From assembly GCF_002863865.1 (NCBI RefSeq), contig NZ_CP022684.1, positions 4,407,990 through 4,471,989 on the forward strand: a stretch of 64,000 nt of DNA, given 5' to 3'. The position numbers were made by a program, and so were the translations under genes. This document shows positions 23,154-32,139 of the stretch, piece after piece. The notes below the pieces were generated by a model. The model ran no database searches and was not told the origin of the DNA. It saw only the letters and a list, made by a program, of their open reading frames with translations. Position 1 is the first letter of the stretch, and the number at the start of each line of letters is the position of its first letter. This stretch comes from Ketobacter alkanivorans. GTDB lineage: Bacteria > Pseudomonadota > Gammaproteobacteria > Pseudomonadales > Ketobacteraceae.

Positions 23154-25274
23154 ATGGCAGCAGGTGTGGCTACTCAATCCGGAAATATCCTCAAGCAAGG
23201 CAATTGGGGCGCACCGATCTTTTTGCTGATCATCATGGGCATGATGACCCTGCCCATGCCGTCTATTCTGCTGGACGTATTGTTCACCTTTAATATTGCT
23301 TTGGCGTTGGTGGTGCTACTGGTTTCGGTATACACCATGCGACCATTGGAATTCGCCATATTCCCGACGGTGCTGTTGATTGCGACTTTGCTGCGCTTAG
23401 CTTTGAACGTGGCGTCCACCCGCGTGGTATTGCTGCGCGGCCATGAAGGTGGCGATGCTGCTGGTAAGGTCATTCAGTCATTTGGTGAAGTTGTGATTGG
23501 GGGCAATTACGCAGTGGGTTTGGTGGTCTTTATGATATTGGTGATCATCAATTTCGTGGTGGTCACCAAAGGTGCCGGCCGTATCTCGGAAGTGAGTGCT
23601 CGATTTACCCTGGATGCGATGCCAGGCAAGCAGATGTCCATTGATGCTGATCTGAATGCCGGGGTTATTGACCAGGAGGAGGCCAAAATACGTCGAGCAG
23701 AAGTGTCCCAGGAGGCGGATTTTTACGGTGCAATGGATGGTGCCAGTAAGTTTGTTCGTGGGGATTCGATTGCCGGTATCCTGATTTTGATTATCAATAT
23801 TGTGGGTGGCCTTGCTATTGGTATGGCCCAATACAATCTTGGTTTTGGTGATGCGCTGCGAGTGTATGCTTTGCTCACTATTGGTGATGGTTTGGTCGCG
23901 CAAATCCCTTCTTTGTTGTTATCCACTGCTGCTGCGATCATCGTTACCCGCGTAAACAGTTCCCAGGATCTGGGTGATCAGGTGATGGTCCAGATGTTTG
24001 GTTCACCTCAGGCCTTGGCGATCGCTGCGATCATTCTGGTCATCATGGGGATTATTCCGGGTATGCCTCATGTTGCGTTTTTAGGGCTGGCTACGTTGTG
24101 TGGTGGCGGAGCGTATTGGATTCATTATCGTCGTGAGGCTTCTGGTGGTAAGGAAGTGGAAGACGAGAAAAAGGCGCAGAAAATGGAAGAAATCGCCGCC
24201 CAGCGTGACAACGAATTCAAGGAGCTGGGTTGGGATGATGTGCAGCCAGTGGATGCGATTGGCCTGGAAGTGGGATATCGGCTGATACCGCTTGTAGACA
24301 AGGCCCAAGGCGGGCAACTACTGGGACGTATCAAGGGTGTGCGTAAGAAACTGTCTCAGGATTTGGGGTTTCTTATGCCGTCTGTTCACATCCGGGATAA
24401 TTTGGATCTACTGCCTAATGCTTACCGCGTAACGCTAATGGGGGTGGCGATTGAGGAGGCAGAGATTCATGCAGACCGTGAGCTTGCTATCAACCCCGGG
24501 CAAGTGTTCGGGGCGATCAATGGTATCGAATGTAAGGATCCCGCGTTCGGGCTGGATGCCGTTTGGATTGAGCCAAGTCAGCGTGATCAGGCGCAAACCA
24601 TGGGTTACACGGTAGTAGATGCAAGTACGGTTGTAGCTACGCATATAAATCAGGTGATGTTACGGCACGCCCATGAACTGCTTGGTTTTGAGGAGGTGCA
24701 GAAGCTGCTGGAGAATTTGCAGAAAGCATCGCCGAAGCTGGTGGAAAACCTGGTGCCGAATCCCTTGCCCTTAAGCAAGTTGCATAAAGTCCTGCAGAAT
24801 TTATTGCAGGAAGATGTACCGATTCGGGATATTCGCACCATTGCCGAAGCCTTGGCGGAGATGGCACCAAAGAGTCAAGACGCTGACGCTCTCACCTCTG
24901 CCGCCCGTGTCTCGTTATCCCGCTTGATCGTCCAGACCATATACGGTGTGGGGCGTGAGCTGCCTGTTATCACGCTTCAACCGGAGTTGGAACAGTTGTT
25001 GCTACAAGCTGTACAGCAGGCCATAAATTCTGGCGGTACTGCCAGCGATGCGGTGATCGAGCCGGGCTTGGCGGAAAAACTGCAACGCTCCGTATCCAAT
25101 GCAGTTCAGAAGCAGGAGTTAGCAGGTAATCCACCAGTTTTGTTGGTTTCGGCGGGCATCCGCCCCATGCTGTCGCGCTTTTTGCGGTTCAGTGTTCAGG
25201 GCTTAAATGTACTGTCATACAACGAAATACCGGATAACAAACAGATTACAATTACCGCTTCTGTGGGCCAATAA
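23154..25274 (+). CDS. flhA: Flagellar export gate protein FlhA
   Basis: 706 residues. The N-terminal half (to about 320) holds eight predicted membrane helices with the conserved FHIPEP-family stretch RISEVSARFTLDAMPGKQMS and DADLNAG. A charged linker (about 325-355) joins it to the cytoplasmic domain (about 360-700), which forms the nonameric ring that receives substrate-chaperone complexes. GAAGGTG at 23146-23152 is the ribosome site. Length and layout are normal. Confidence 0.97.
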   Translation: MAAGVATQSGNILKQGNWGAPIFLLIIMGMMTLPMPSILLDVLFTFNIALALVVLLVSVYTMRPLEFAIFPTVLLIATLLRLALNVASTRVVLLRGHEGGDAAGKVIQSFGEVVIGGNYAVGLVVFMILVIINFVVVTKGAGRISEVSARFTLDAMPGKQMSIDADLNAGVIDQEEAKIRRAEVSQEADFYGAMDGASKFVRGDSIAGILILIINIVGGLAIGMAQYNLGFGDALRVYALLTIGDGLVAQIPSLLLSTAAAIIVTRVNSSQDLGDQVMVQMFGSPQALAIAAIILVIMGIIPGMPHVAFLGLATLCGGGAYWIHYRREASGGKEVEDEKKAQKMEEIAAQRDNEFKELGWDDVQPVDAIGLEVGYRLIPLVDKAQGGQLLGRIKGVRKKLSQDLGFLMPSVHIRDNLDLLPNAYRVTLMGVAIEEAEIHADRELAINPGQVFGAINGIECKDPAFGLDAVWIEPSQRDQAQTMGYTVVDASTVVATHINQVMLRHAHELLGFEEVQKLLENLQKASPKLVENLVPNPLPLSKLHKVLQNLLQEDVPIRDIRTIAEALAEMAPKSQDADALTSAARVSLSRLIVQTIYGVGRELPVITLQPELEQLLLQAVQQAINSGGTASDAVIEPGLAEKLQRSVSNAVQKQELAGNPPVLLVSAGIRPMLSRFLRFSVQGLNVLSYNEIPDNKQITITASVGQ

Positions 25275-25316
25275 CCAGTAAACGATGGCGACTGAAGCAG
25301 CGAGGATACGACGATC

Positions 25317-26816
25317 ATGAACACAAAAAAATTCATAGCAGCGGATATGCGTCAGGCTTTGAAGTTGGTTCGTGAAGAGTTGGGTGCAGATGCAGTGATT
25401 CTCTCCAACCGTAAGGTGGCCGGTGGCATTGAAATTGTTGCCGCCGCCGACTACGACGAATTTGTTGAGCAGCACAAAGCCCGCGAGCGCAAGCAGAATC
25501 ATATTCCTGATTTCATGAGCGATAGTGCCAGTTCACCAGCGTTGGGGGATCCGGCTCGGTTGTTGAATGACAGGGGTGGTTTTGCTCCTACCGCCGAAGA
25601 CAAGTCAAATTTGATTGAAGCGTTGCAGCGTCGTGAGCAGGCCAATCAGAAATTCAATGAAATGTGGCTGAAGCAGTTAAACAGTCGAGAAGAGCAGTCT
25701 GATCGGGATGTCGAGGTTCGGTTAAGTCAGCAGGCCAGGGTGCAGGCGGATGTGGCCGCACCAGCTCCTGCCACAACCGCGACTCCTGAAGTGGCTGCTG
25801 TGTCTTCTCCTGCTGTTACAGTTGCTTCCGCTGCTCCTGCGCCGATTGTTGCAGCACCTTCTGCGGCCAGCCCTGAATGGGCTGAAATGCGAGGAGAACT
25901 GAACCAGTTGCGTCAGATGCTGAATGTGCAGATGGCTAATGTTGCCTGGGGCGATTTTTCTCATCGCCATCCACTGGAGGCTTCGGTATTCAAAAAATTG
26001 GCTCGTTTGGGCTTATCCCCTGCGCTGTGCCGAAAGCTGGTGAGAAACCTGAAGCCAGGCACTGATCTTAAATTGGCTTGGCGCGAGGCATTGCTGGAGC
26101 TGAGCGATGACCTGCCGTTGCTGGGTGAAGACATAGCCGCTCATGGGGGCATTTTTGCCTTTGTTGGGCCTGCAGGGGTGGGCAAGACCACCACCATTGC
26201 CAAGATTGCTACCCGCTTTGTGCTGGAGCATGGTGCCGAGAATTTGGCGCTTATTACCACCGACAGTTACCGTATTGCCGGACATGAGCAGCTGAGCACT
26301 CTGGGGCGTATCCTTAAAGTGCCGGTTCGAGTCGTGACCGAGCAGCAGAGTCTTGATCAATTATTGCGCTCTTTGTCCCGTAAGAAGCTGATTTTGGTGG
26401 ATACTGCCGGTTTGAGTCATAAAGATCAGGTACATCAGGAACAAATGACTATGCTTGAGAGCATGGGGGCAAATATTCAACGTTGGCTGGTTCTGTCCTC
26501 TACCAGTCAGCGACGTATTCTGGATAAGGCTATCAATGAATATAAACAGTTGAATCTAGAGGGCTGTATTCTCACAAAACTGGACGAATCGGCCAGTTTG
26601 GGCGAGGCTTTAAGTGTCGCGATCGAATCGCAGCTACCTATTGCCTATATCACGGATGGCCAGAACATCCCGGACGACATAGCCCGCCCGCAAGCCACCC
26701 GCTTGATCAATCATGCCATCGCTCTGGCGAAGGAGTATCGCATGGACGATGCATTGGTAGCGGATATGTACAGCGACGCCATCTCCGAAATGGAACCGGA
26801 TCTGGCTTACGGATAA
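25317..26816 (+). CDS. flhF: Signal-recognition-type GTPase FlhF
   Basis: 499 residues. The N-terminal B region (MNTKKFIAADMRQALKLVREELGADAVILSNRKV) is followed by a Pro/Ala-rich linker (about 140-185), the helical N domain, and the SRP-type G domain with Walker A GPAGVGKTTT at 284-293, ITTDSYRIAGHEQL, DTAGLSHKD and TKLDES. FlhF sets the polar site and number of flagella together with FleN, encoded next. This pair supports polar flagellation. Confidence 0.96.
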   Translation: MNTKKFIAADMRQALKLVREELGADAVILSNRKVAGGIEIVAAADYDEFVEQHKARERKQNHIPDFMSDSASSPALGDPARLLNDRGGFAPTAEDKSNLIEALQRREQANQKFNEMWLKQLNSREEQSDRDVEVRLSQQARVQADVAAPAPATTATPEVAAVSSPAVTVASAAPAPIVAAPSAASPEWAEMRGELNQLRQMLNVQMANVAWGDFSHRHPLEASVFKKLARLGLSPALCRKLVRNLKPGTDLKLAWREALLELSDDLPLLGEDIAAHGGIFAFVGPAGVGKTTTIAKIATRFVLEHGAENLALITTDSYRIAGHEQLSTLGRILKVPVRVVTEQQSLDQLLRSLSRKKLILVDTAGLSHKDQVHQEQMTMLESMGANIQRWLVLSSTSQRRILDKAINEYKQLNLEGCILTKLDESASLGEALSVAIESQLPIAYITDGQNIPDDIARPQATRLINHAIALAKEYRMDDALVADMYSDAISEMEPDLAYG

Positions 26817-26847
26817 AAGACGACACAAGGTGCACACAAAAACGTTT

Positions 26848-27669
26848 ATGAGTAATCATCCCGTACAGGTAATCGCCATCACCGGCGGCAAAGGTGGGGT
26901 AGGCAAGAGCAACGTCTCAATTAATCTGGGGATGTGCTTGTCTGAAATAGGCCGCAGAGTCGTGTTGCTGGATGCCGATCTCGGGTTGGGCAATCTGGAT
27001 ATTCTGCTGGGTATCAGCTCCCGTGAGAATCTTTCCCATGTATTAAAAGGTGAGTGCGGCATCAAGGACATCCTTGTAGAGGGTCCTGGCGGCATCAAAA
27101 TCGTACCGGCTTCGTCGGGTACGCAAGAACTGGTGAGCATGGGGCCCCGTGAACATGCCGGTTTGATCCATGCTTTTAGCGAACTAAGCGATGATGTGGA
27201 TGTGCTGTTAATTGATACAGCAGCAGGCATTTCGGAAATGGTGATGAGCTTCGTGACCGCTGCACAGGAAAGCCTGTTTGTGGTGACCAACGAGCCGACC
27301 TCTATTACTGACGCATACGCCATGATGAAGATTCTTAACCAGAAGCACGGTATTTACCGCTTCAACGTGGTGGCCAACATGGTTCGCACGCAGCAAGAAG
27401 GTCGCGAAATCTATAATAAGCTTACCAAAGTGACGGATCGGTTTTTGGATGTGGCTCTGCAATTTTCGGGGTGCATTCCATTTGATGACTACCTGCGTAA
27501 GGCGGTCATGCGGCAAAAGCCAGTAGTGGAGGCCTATCCCCGCAGTAAAGCGGCGCTGGCATTCCGCTCGCTGGCAAATAAAGTAGACAGCTGGCCATTA
27601 CCCACAACGCCTCGAGGGCACCTTGAGTTCTTTGTGGATCGGTTGGTGCAAGGAGCGGTTGCCCGTTAG
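26848..27669 (+). CDS. fleN: Flagellar number regulator FleN (FlhG), MinD-like ATPase
   Basis: 273 residues from ATG 26848 (MSNHPVQVIAITGGKGGVGKSN); a GTG at 26830 would add six residues but does not fit the family's N-terminus. Deviant Walker A GGKGGVGKSN, switch I/II regions LLDADLGLGNLDILLG and LIDTAAGISE, and a C-terminal membrane-targeting helix. FleN limits the number of polar flagella, acting on FlhF and, in Pseudomonas, on the activator FleQ. It sits between flhF and fliA as in relatives. Confidence 0.94.
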   Translation: MSNHPVQVIAITGGKGGVGKSNVSINLGMCLSEIGRRVVLLDADLGLGNLDILLGISSRENLSHVLKGECGIKDILVEGPGGIKIVPASSGTQELVSMGPREHAGLIHAFSELSDDVDVLLIDTAAGISEMVMSFVTAAQESLFVVTNEPTSITDAYAMMKILNQKHGIYRFNVVANMVRTQQEGREIYNKLTKVTDRFLDVALQFSGCIPFDDYLRKAVMRQKPVVEAYPRSKAALAFRSLANKVDSWPLPTTPRGHLEFFVDRLVQGAVAR

Positions 27670-27686
27670 GACGCCAGGTTACCCCG

Positions 27687-28421
27687 ATGCAGGGCATGAA
27701 GCGACAGGCTATGTATAACGATGAATCGGCGCCACAAATAGATGTCCTGGTGGAGCAGCATACTCCGCTGGTGAAACGCATCGCCCATCATCTTTTGGCT
27801 CGAATGCCTTCAGGCGTGGCGGTGGAAGATTTGTATCAGGCTGGCATGATTGGTTTGCTGGATGCGTTGAAGCGCTATGACAGCAGCAAAGGCGCCAGCT
27901 TTGAAACCTACGCAGGCATTCGCATCCGCGGAGCCATGGTGGACGAAGTTCGCAAGGGTGAATGGGCGCCACGTTCGGTACATCGTAACGCTCGACGTAT
28001 CCAGCAAGTGATTCGCGATATTGAACATGAAACAGGTGCCGATGCACGGGATCGGGATATTGCAGATCGCCTTGGCATTTCCATGGAAGAGTACCACGCC
28101 ATGTTGCAAGACAGCATGGCGACACGGCTGTTCAGCCTCAATGAGCTTGAATCCGTCGAAGACAACATTACCACCGGGTTGCAGCAAGAACAGGCTCACA
28201 ACCCCCTGGATGACCTCCAAAGTGGGGTATTCCGCACCCACCTGGCCCGCGCGATTGAACAGTTACCTGAGCGGGAGCAATTGGTCATATCCCTTTACTA
28301 CGACGAAGAACTAAATCTTAAGGAAATCGGGCAGGTACTGGGAGTTAGCGAATCTCGTGTCAGCCAAATTCACAGTCAGGCCGCCCAACGATTGCGCGCC
28401 CGTCTACAAGAGTGGCTTTGA
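27687..28421 (+). CDS. fliA: Flagellar sigma factor FliA (sigma-28)
   Basis: 244 residues. Region 2 (about 20-95) includes LVKRIAHHLLARMPSGVAVEDLYQAGMIGLLDALKRYD and FETYAGIRIRGAMVDEVRKGEWAPRSV; region 3 follows; region 4 is near the C-terminus (PEREQLVISLYYDEELNLKEIGQVLGVSESRVSQIHSQA). FliA directs late flagellar and chemotaxis genes. Starts at ATG 27699 or 27711 are also possible. It follows fleN by 17 bases. Confidence 0.96.
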   Translation: MQGMKRQAMYNDESAPQIDVLVEQHTPLVKRIAHHLLARMPSGVAVEDLYQAGMIGLLDALKRYDSSKGASFETYAGIRIRGAMVDEVRKGEWAPRSVHRNARRIQQVIRDIEHETGADARDRDIADRLGISMEEYHAMLQDSMATRLFSLNELESVEDNITTGLQQEQAHNPLDDLQSGVFRTHLARAIEQLPEREQLVISLYYDEELNLKEIGQVLGVSESRVSQIHSQAAQRLRARLQEWL

Positions 28422-28589
28422 TTCTTCTACAAAAACTGGATCACACCAAATCTGCTACTAGACTTAAGCGGTAGAGACTGTTGAAAGGCCCGGAAACCGT
28501 CAGCTTATCGCTGGTTGGGGCATTTAACAGCCAGTTACAGCAGTAGTTTGCTTAACAGACGTAGTGAACTGGGTTCATTGGAGGCAACC

Positions 28590-28976
28590 TTGGACAAGAA
28601 TATGAAAATTCTCATTGTTGATGACTTTTCCACGATGAGACGCATTATCAAGAACCTGCTACGCGACCTTGGGTTCACCAATACCCAGGAAGCCGACGAC
28701 GGAAGTTCTGCTTTGCCATTACTGAAAGCCTCGGATTTTGACTTTCTTATTACAGATTGGAATATGCCGGGAATGACGGGTATAGACCTGCTGAAGGCGG
28801 TGCGTGCGGATGAAAAGCTGCAGAGCCTACCTGTATTGATGGTGACAGCTGAAGCCAAGCGAGAGCAGATCATCGAAGCCGCGCAAGCTGGCGTTAACGG
28901 CTATGTTGTGAAGCCCTTCACCGCTCAGGCATTGAAAGAAAAGATCGAGAAGATCTTTGAGCGGGTAGATGCATAG
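28590..28976 (+). CDS. cheY: Chemotaxis response regulator CheY
   Basis: 128 residues from TTG 28590. GGAGG at 28580-28584 is five bases before this TTG but 17 before the first ATG (28602), and the resulting MDKNMKILIVDDFSTMRR fits CheY. The phosphoacceptor is Asp56 in LITDWNMP; the Asp pair DD11-12, the Thr in VMVTAE and the Lys in VVKPF complete the active site. Phospho-CheY binds FliM to reverse the motor. The frame extends upstream to 28515, but that part does not resemble CheY. The 168-base gap after fliA shows no clear promoter. Confidence 0.95.
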   Translation: MDKNMKILIVDDFSTMRRIIKNLLRDLGFTNTQEADDGSSALPLLKASDFDFLITDWNMPGMTGIDLLKAVRADEKLQSLPVLMVTAEAKREQIIEAAQAGVNGYVVKPFTAQALKEKIEKIFERVDA

Positions 28977-29011
28977 CACTATTCACCGTTAACGGCAGAT
29001 GTGAGATTAGC

Positions 29012-29782
29012 ATGACGGAGCAAGCTCAGCAGGACAGTTTGGTGGAGTACGCCAAAACCCTGGTTGAACAACTGGAAAGTGGTGATGCGAAGGAGGCGAT
29101 GCGAACCATCTCCTCTTTGCACCAGCAGCGGGATCAGGTGTTGTTTCAAGAAGTTGGAAAGTTGACCCGTAGCCTGCATGAGTCAATCAAAAACTTTGCG
29201 ATTGATACCAGTGACAGCGTGATGCGCGATGAAATGTCGCGTATGCAGGATGCATCCCAGCGATTGAATTATGTCATCGAAAAAACAGAACAGGCGGCTA
29301 ACAAAACTATGGACATGGTGGAGCACACCATGCCGGTTTCTGGTCACCTGCGGGAAAGTGCCCAATCCCTGAAAGAGGAGTGGGACAAACTTATGCGCCG
29401 TGAAATGAGCGCAGATGAGTTTCGACAGTTAACGAAAAAAGTGGATGGTTTTTTAGTAACTGCAGTGGCAGATGCATCCACAATTGACTCCAATCTTTCC
29501 AACATCATGCTGGCGCAGGATTTTCAAGATCTGACCGGTCAGGTGATCAAGCGAGTCATTCAGCTAGTAAAAGAAGTAGAAGATAACCTGGTGAATCTGG
29601 TGGCAATGGCGAGCACCATTGATCAGATTACCGGTGCTAAACATGAACTTCCCCAGAAAGACATGAAGGCTAATGAGGCAGATATTGGACCCGAGGGGCC
29701 AATTATGAATCCAGAGGCGCGAGAAGATGTTGTCTCGGGTCAGGATGATGTGGATGCCTTGTTATCCAGTCTTGGGTTTTAG
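29012..29782 (+). CDS. cheZ: CheY-P phosphatase CheZ
   Basis: 256 residues, mostly helical. The conserved catalytic helix region AQDFQDLTGQVIKRVIQLVKEVE contains the Asp and Gln needed for CheY-P dephosphorylation. The C-terminus DVDALLSSLGF is the CheY-binding tail. It shortens the signal made by the CheA kinase encoded 12 bases downstream. Confidence 0.95.
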   Translation: MTEQAQQDSLVEYAKTLVEQLESGDAKEAMRTISSLHQQRDQVLFQEVGKLTRSLHESIKNFAIDTSDSVMRDEMSRMQDASQRLNYVIEKTEQAANKTMDMVEHTMPVSGHLRESAQSLKEEWDKLMRREMSADEFRQLTKKVDGFLVTAVADASTIDSNLSNIMLAQDFQDLTGQVIKRVIQLVKEVEDNLVNLVAMASTIDQITGAKHELPQKDMKANEADIGPEGPIMNPEAREDVVSGQDDVDALLSSLGF

Positions 29783-29794
29783 AGGAGTTAGGGG

Positions 29795-32098
29795 ATGAGC
29801 TTCGAAGGTGATGAAGAAATACTACAGGACTTCCTGGTTGAGGCCGGGGAGATACTGGAAGTACTGTCAGAACAACTGGTTGATCTGGAAAACCGACCCG
29901 ACGACGCTGATCTTCTAAACGCAATATTCCGAGGATTTCACACAGTAAAAGGTGGGGCAGGGTTTCTGCAATTGGACACCCTGGTGGATCTTTGTCACGC
30001 GGCAGAAAACATATTCGATTTGTTGCGTAATGGAAAGTTGTCGATCAATGCAGAATTAATGGACGTAGTGTTGCAGGCGCTGGACGCTGTGAACAGTATG
30101 TTCGAGCAGGTTCATGGCCGCCAGTATCCAGATCCTGCTGATCCTGCCTTGATGAATGCGCTACATGCCATTTTGCAGGGTGATACACCGGCTGCTCCTA
30201 CAGCGGAGCCTGCAGCTGAGGAAGCTCCCGTTGCCAGTGAAGCGGCTGATAAAGGCGATATCACTGACGAAGAGTTCGAGCAGTTTTTGGATGCGCTGGA
30301 CGAAGGCAAAGACAAGGCACCAGCAGCACCGGCTACCAATACATCAGATGGAATAGATTTGTTTGGCGAAGATGATGAAGTCGCCGCCGCCTCGGCTTCA
30401 ACCTCTGACGAAATCACAGAAGATGAATTTGAAGCGCTGTTGGATCAGTTGCATGGTAAAGGCAAGATTGGTGGAGCTGCTGCTGCGGCCGCCGAGCCAG
30501 AGCCGGCTGCTGCAACTGGCTCCGACGAAATATCAGATGACGAATTTGAATCCCTGTTAGATGAATTGCATGGCAAAGGTCGACACGGCGGTACACCAAA
30601 AACTGAGGGCGATGAAGGTGAACCTGCAGCGGCAAGTACTGATGGCCAATTAATCAGCGACGATGAATTTGAATCCCTGTTAGATGAGTTGCATGGTAAG
30701 GGTAAAGGGCCTACTACCGGAGCAGTCGAGGAGAAAGCACCAGCTGCACCTGCCGCAAGTAAGTCAGCGACACCTGCCCCTGCCGCAAAAGCGCCTGCAC
30801 AGCCATCATCGCCGCCTCAGGCTGCGCCGAAAAAAGCAGAGGCACCCACTGCCAAGCCTGCAGCCACTGCCAGCCCAGCCAAAAAAGAGGCTGTTGCCCG
30901 CGGAGCCGCGCCGCCAAAAGAGGCTCCGGCTGCTGCAGAAAATACGGTTCGCGTTGATACCAAGCGCCTCGATGACATCATGAATATGGTGGGCGAGCTG
31001 GTATTGGTACGAAACCGCCTGGTGCGTTTAGGCTTGCGAACCGCCGATGAAGATCTGGCAAAAGCCGTTGCCAACCTGGATGTGGTCACCGGCGATCTGC
31101 AAACCGCAGTCATGAAAACCCGGATGCAGCCGATCAAGAAGGTATTCGGTCGCTTCCCTCGCGTTGTTCGGGATTTGGCACGTAACCTGAAAAAAGAAAT
31201 CACCTTGGAATTGGAAGGTGAGGAGACGGATCTTGATAAAAACCTGGTGGAGGCTTTGGCTGATCCACTGGTTCACTTGGTTCGCAATAGCGTTGACCAT
31301 GGTATTGAGGCACCCGATGTACGTGAGAGCATGGGTAAGCCTCGTATGGGTAAAGTGTTTCTTGCTGCGGAGCAAGAAGGTGATCATATCGTGTTATCGA
31401 TCACCGATGATGGCGGCGGTATGGATCCGGATATGTTACGCCGAAAAGCCGTTGAAAAAGGTTTGATGGACACTGAGGCGGCCGATCGGCTCAGTGATCC
31501 TGAAGCGTTCAATTTGATATTCCATCCTGGGTTTTCCACCAAAGATCAGATTTCCGATGTGTCTGGTCGTGGTGTGGGTATGGACGTAGTGAAGACCAAA
31601 ATCACCCAACTCAATGGCATGATCGAGGTTCATTCCGAAAAGAATGTCGGCACTCGTATCGCTATCAAGGTTCCACTTACGCTCGCCATCATGCCAACGC
31701 TGATGGTCATGCTGGGAACGCAGGCGTTTGCGTTGCCGTTGGTTAATGTGAATGAAATTTTTCACCTGGATCTCTCCCGCACCAATGTGGTGGATGGCCA
31801 GGAGGTTGTGGTTGTGCGTGAAAAAGCGCTGCCGTTGTTTCACCTAAAACGCTGGTTAATACGTGGTACCACCGGTAAGGATACTGAAGCCCATGTGGTG
31901 ATTGTGAGTGTGGGCACGCAGAAGGTGGGTTTTGTTGTGGATCAGCTTATCGGCCAGGAAGAAGTGGTCATCAAACCTTTGGGCAGGATGCTGCATGGCA
32001 CGCCTGGTATGGCAGGCGCCACAATCACGGGAGATGGTCGTATTGCCCTAATACTGGATATTCCCAGTATGTTGAAAGCCTACGCGCAACGGAGTTGA
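29795..32098 (+). CDS. cheA: Chemotaxis histidine kinase CheA
   Basis: 767 residues. HPt domain (about 5-105) with phosphorylated His49 in FRGFHTVKGGAGF; a long low-complexity linker (about 130-385); dimerisation helices (RVDTKRLDDIMNMVGELVLVRNRL); an ATP-binding HATPase domain with HLVRNSVDHGIE, DDGGGMD and GRGVGMDVV; and a CheW-like P5 domain to the end. The linker holds four copies of an acidic amphipathic motif, best seen as DDEFESLLDELHGKG (residues 156-171, 207-224, 246-262, 288-304). CheA passes phosphate to CheY and CheB. It is longer than E. coli CheA because of this linker. Confidence 0.96.
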   Translation: MSFEGDEEILQDFLVEAGEILEVLSEQLVDLENRPDDADLLNAIFRGFHTVKGGAGFLQLDTLVDLCHAAENIFDLLRNGKLSINAELMDVVLQALDAVNSMFEQVHGRQYPDPADPALMNALHAILQGDTPAAPTAEPAAEEAPVASEAADKGDITDEEFEQFLDALDEGKDKAPAAPATNTSDGIDLFGEDDEVAAASASTSDEITEDEFEALLDQLHGKGKIGGAAAAAAEPEPAAATGSDEISDDEFESLLDELHGKGRHGGTPKTEGDEGEPAAASTDGQLISDDEFESLLDELHGKGKGPTTGAVEEKAPAAPAASKSATPAPAAKAPAQPSSPPQAAPKKAEAPTAKPAATASPAKKEAVARGAAPPKEAPAAAENTVRVDTKRLDDIMNMVGELVLVRNRLVRLGLRTADEDLAKAVANLDVVTGDLQTAVMKTRMQPIKKVFGRFPRVVRDLARNLKKEITLELEGEETDLDKNLVEALADPLVHLVRNSVDHGIEAPDVRESMGKPRMGKVFLAAEQEGDHIVLSITDDGGGMDPDMLRRKAVEKGLMDTEAADRLSDPEAFNLIFHPGFSTKDQISDVSGRGVGMDVVKTKITQLNGMIEVHSEKNVGTRIAIKVPLTLAIMPTLMVMLGTQAFALPLVNVNEIFHLDLSRTNVVDGQEVVVVREKALPLFHLKRWLIRGTTGKDTEAHVVIVSVGTQKVGFVVDQLIGQEEVVIKPLGRMLHGTPGMAGATITGDGRIALILDIPSMLKAYAQRS
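30260..30706 (+). repeat. Fourfold linear-motif repeat in the CheA linker
   Basis: Four copies of a 16-18 residue motif, TDEEFEQFLDALDEGK, TEDEFEALLDQLHGKGK, SDDEFESLLDELHGKGR and SDDEFESLLDELHGKGK, are separated by Ala/Pro/Gly-rich spacers. Copies 3 and 4 are also nearly the same in DNA sequence. They stand between the HPt and dimerisation domains, where CheA normally has its CheY/CheB-binding domain. Confidence 0.85.
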
Positions 32099-32139
32099 TT
32101 GCAAATACGTGTAATACGTTGCCGTTTTGGAGATGTTGA

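Noticed and set aside
28422..28589. sigma-28 or sigma-54 promoter between fliA and cheY
   Set aside because: No TAAA-N15-GCCGATAA or GG-N10-GC arrangement with acceptable match was found in the 168-base gap.
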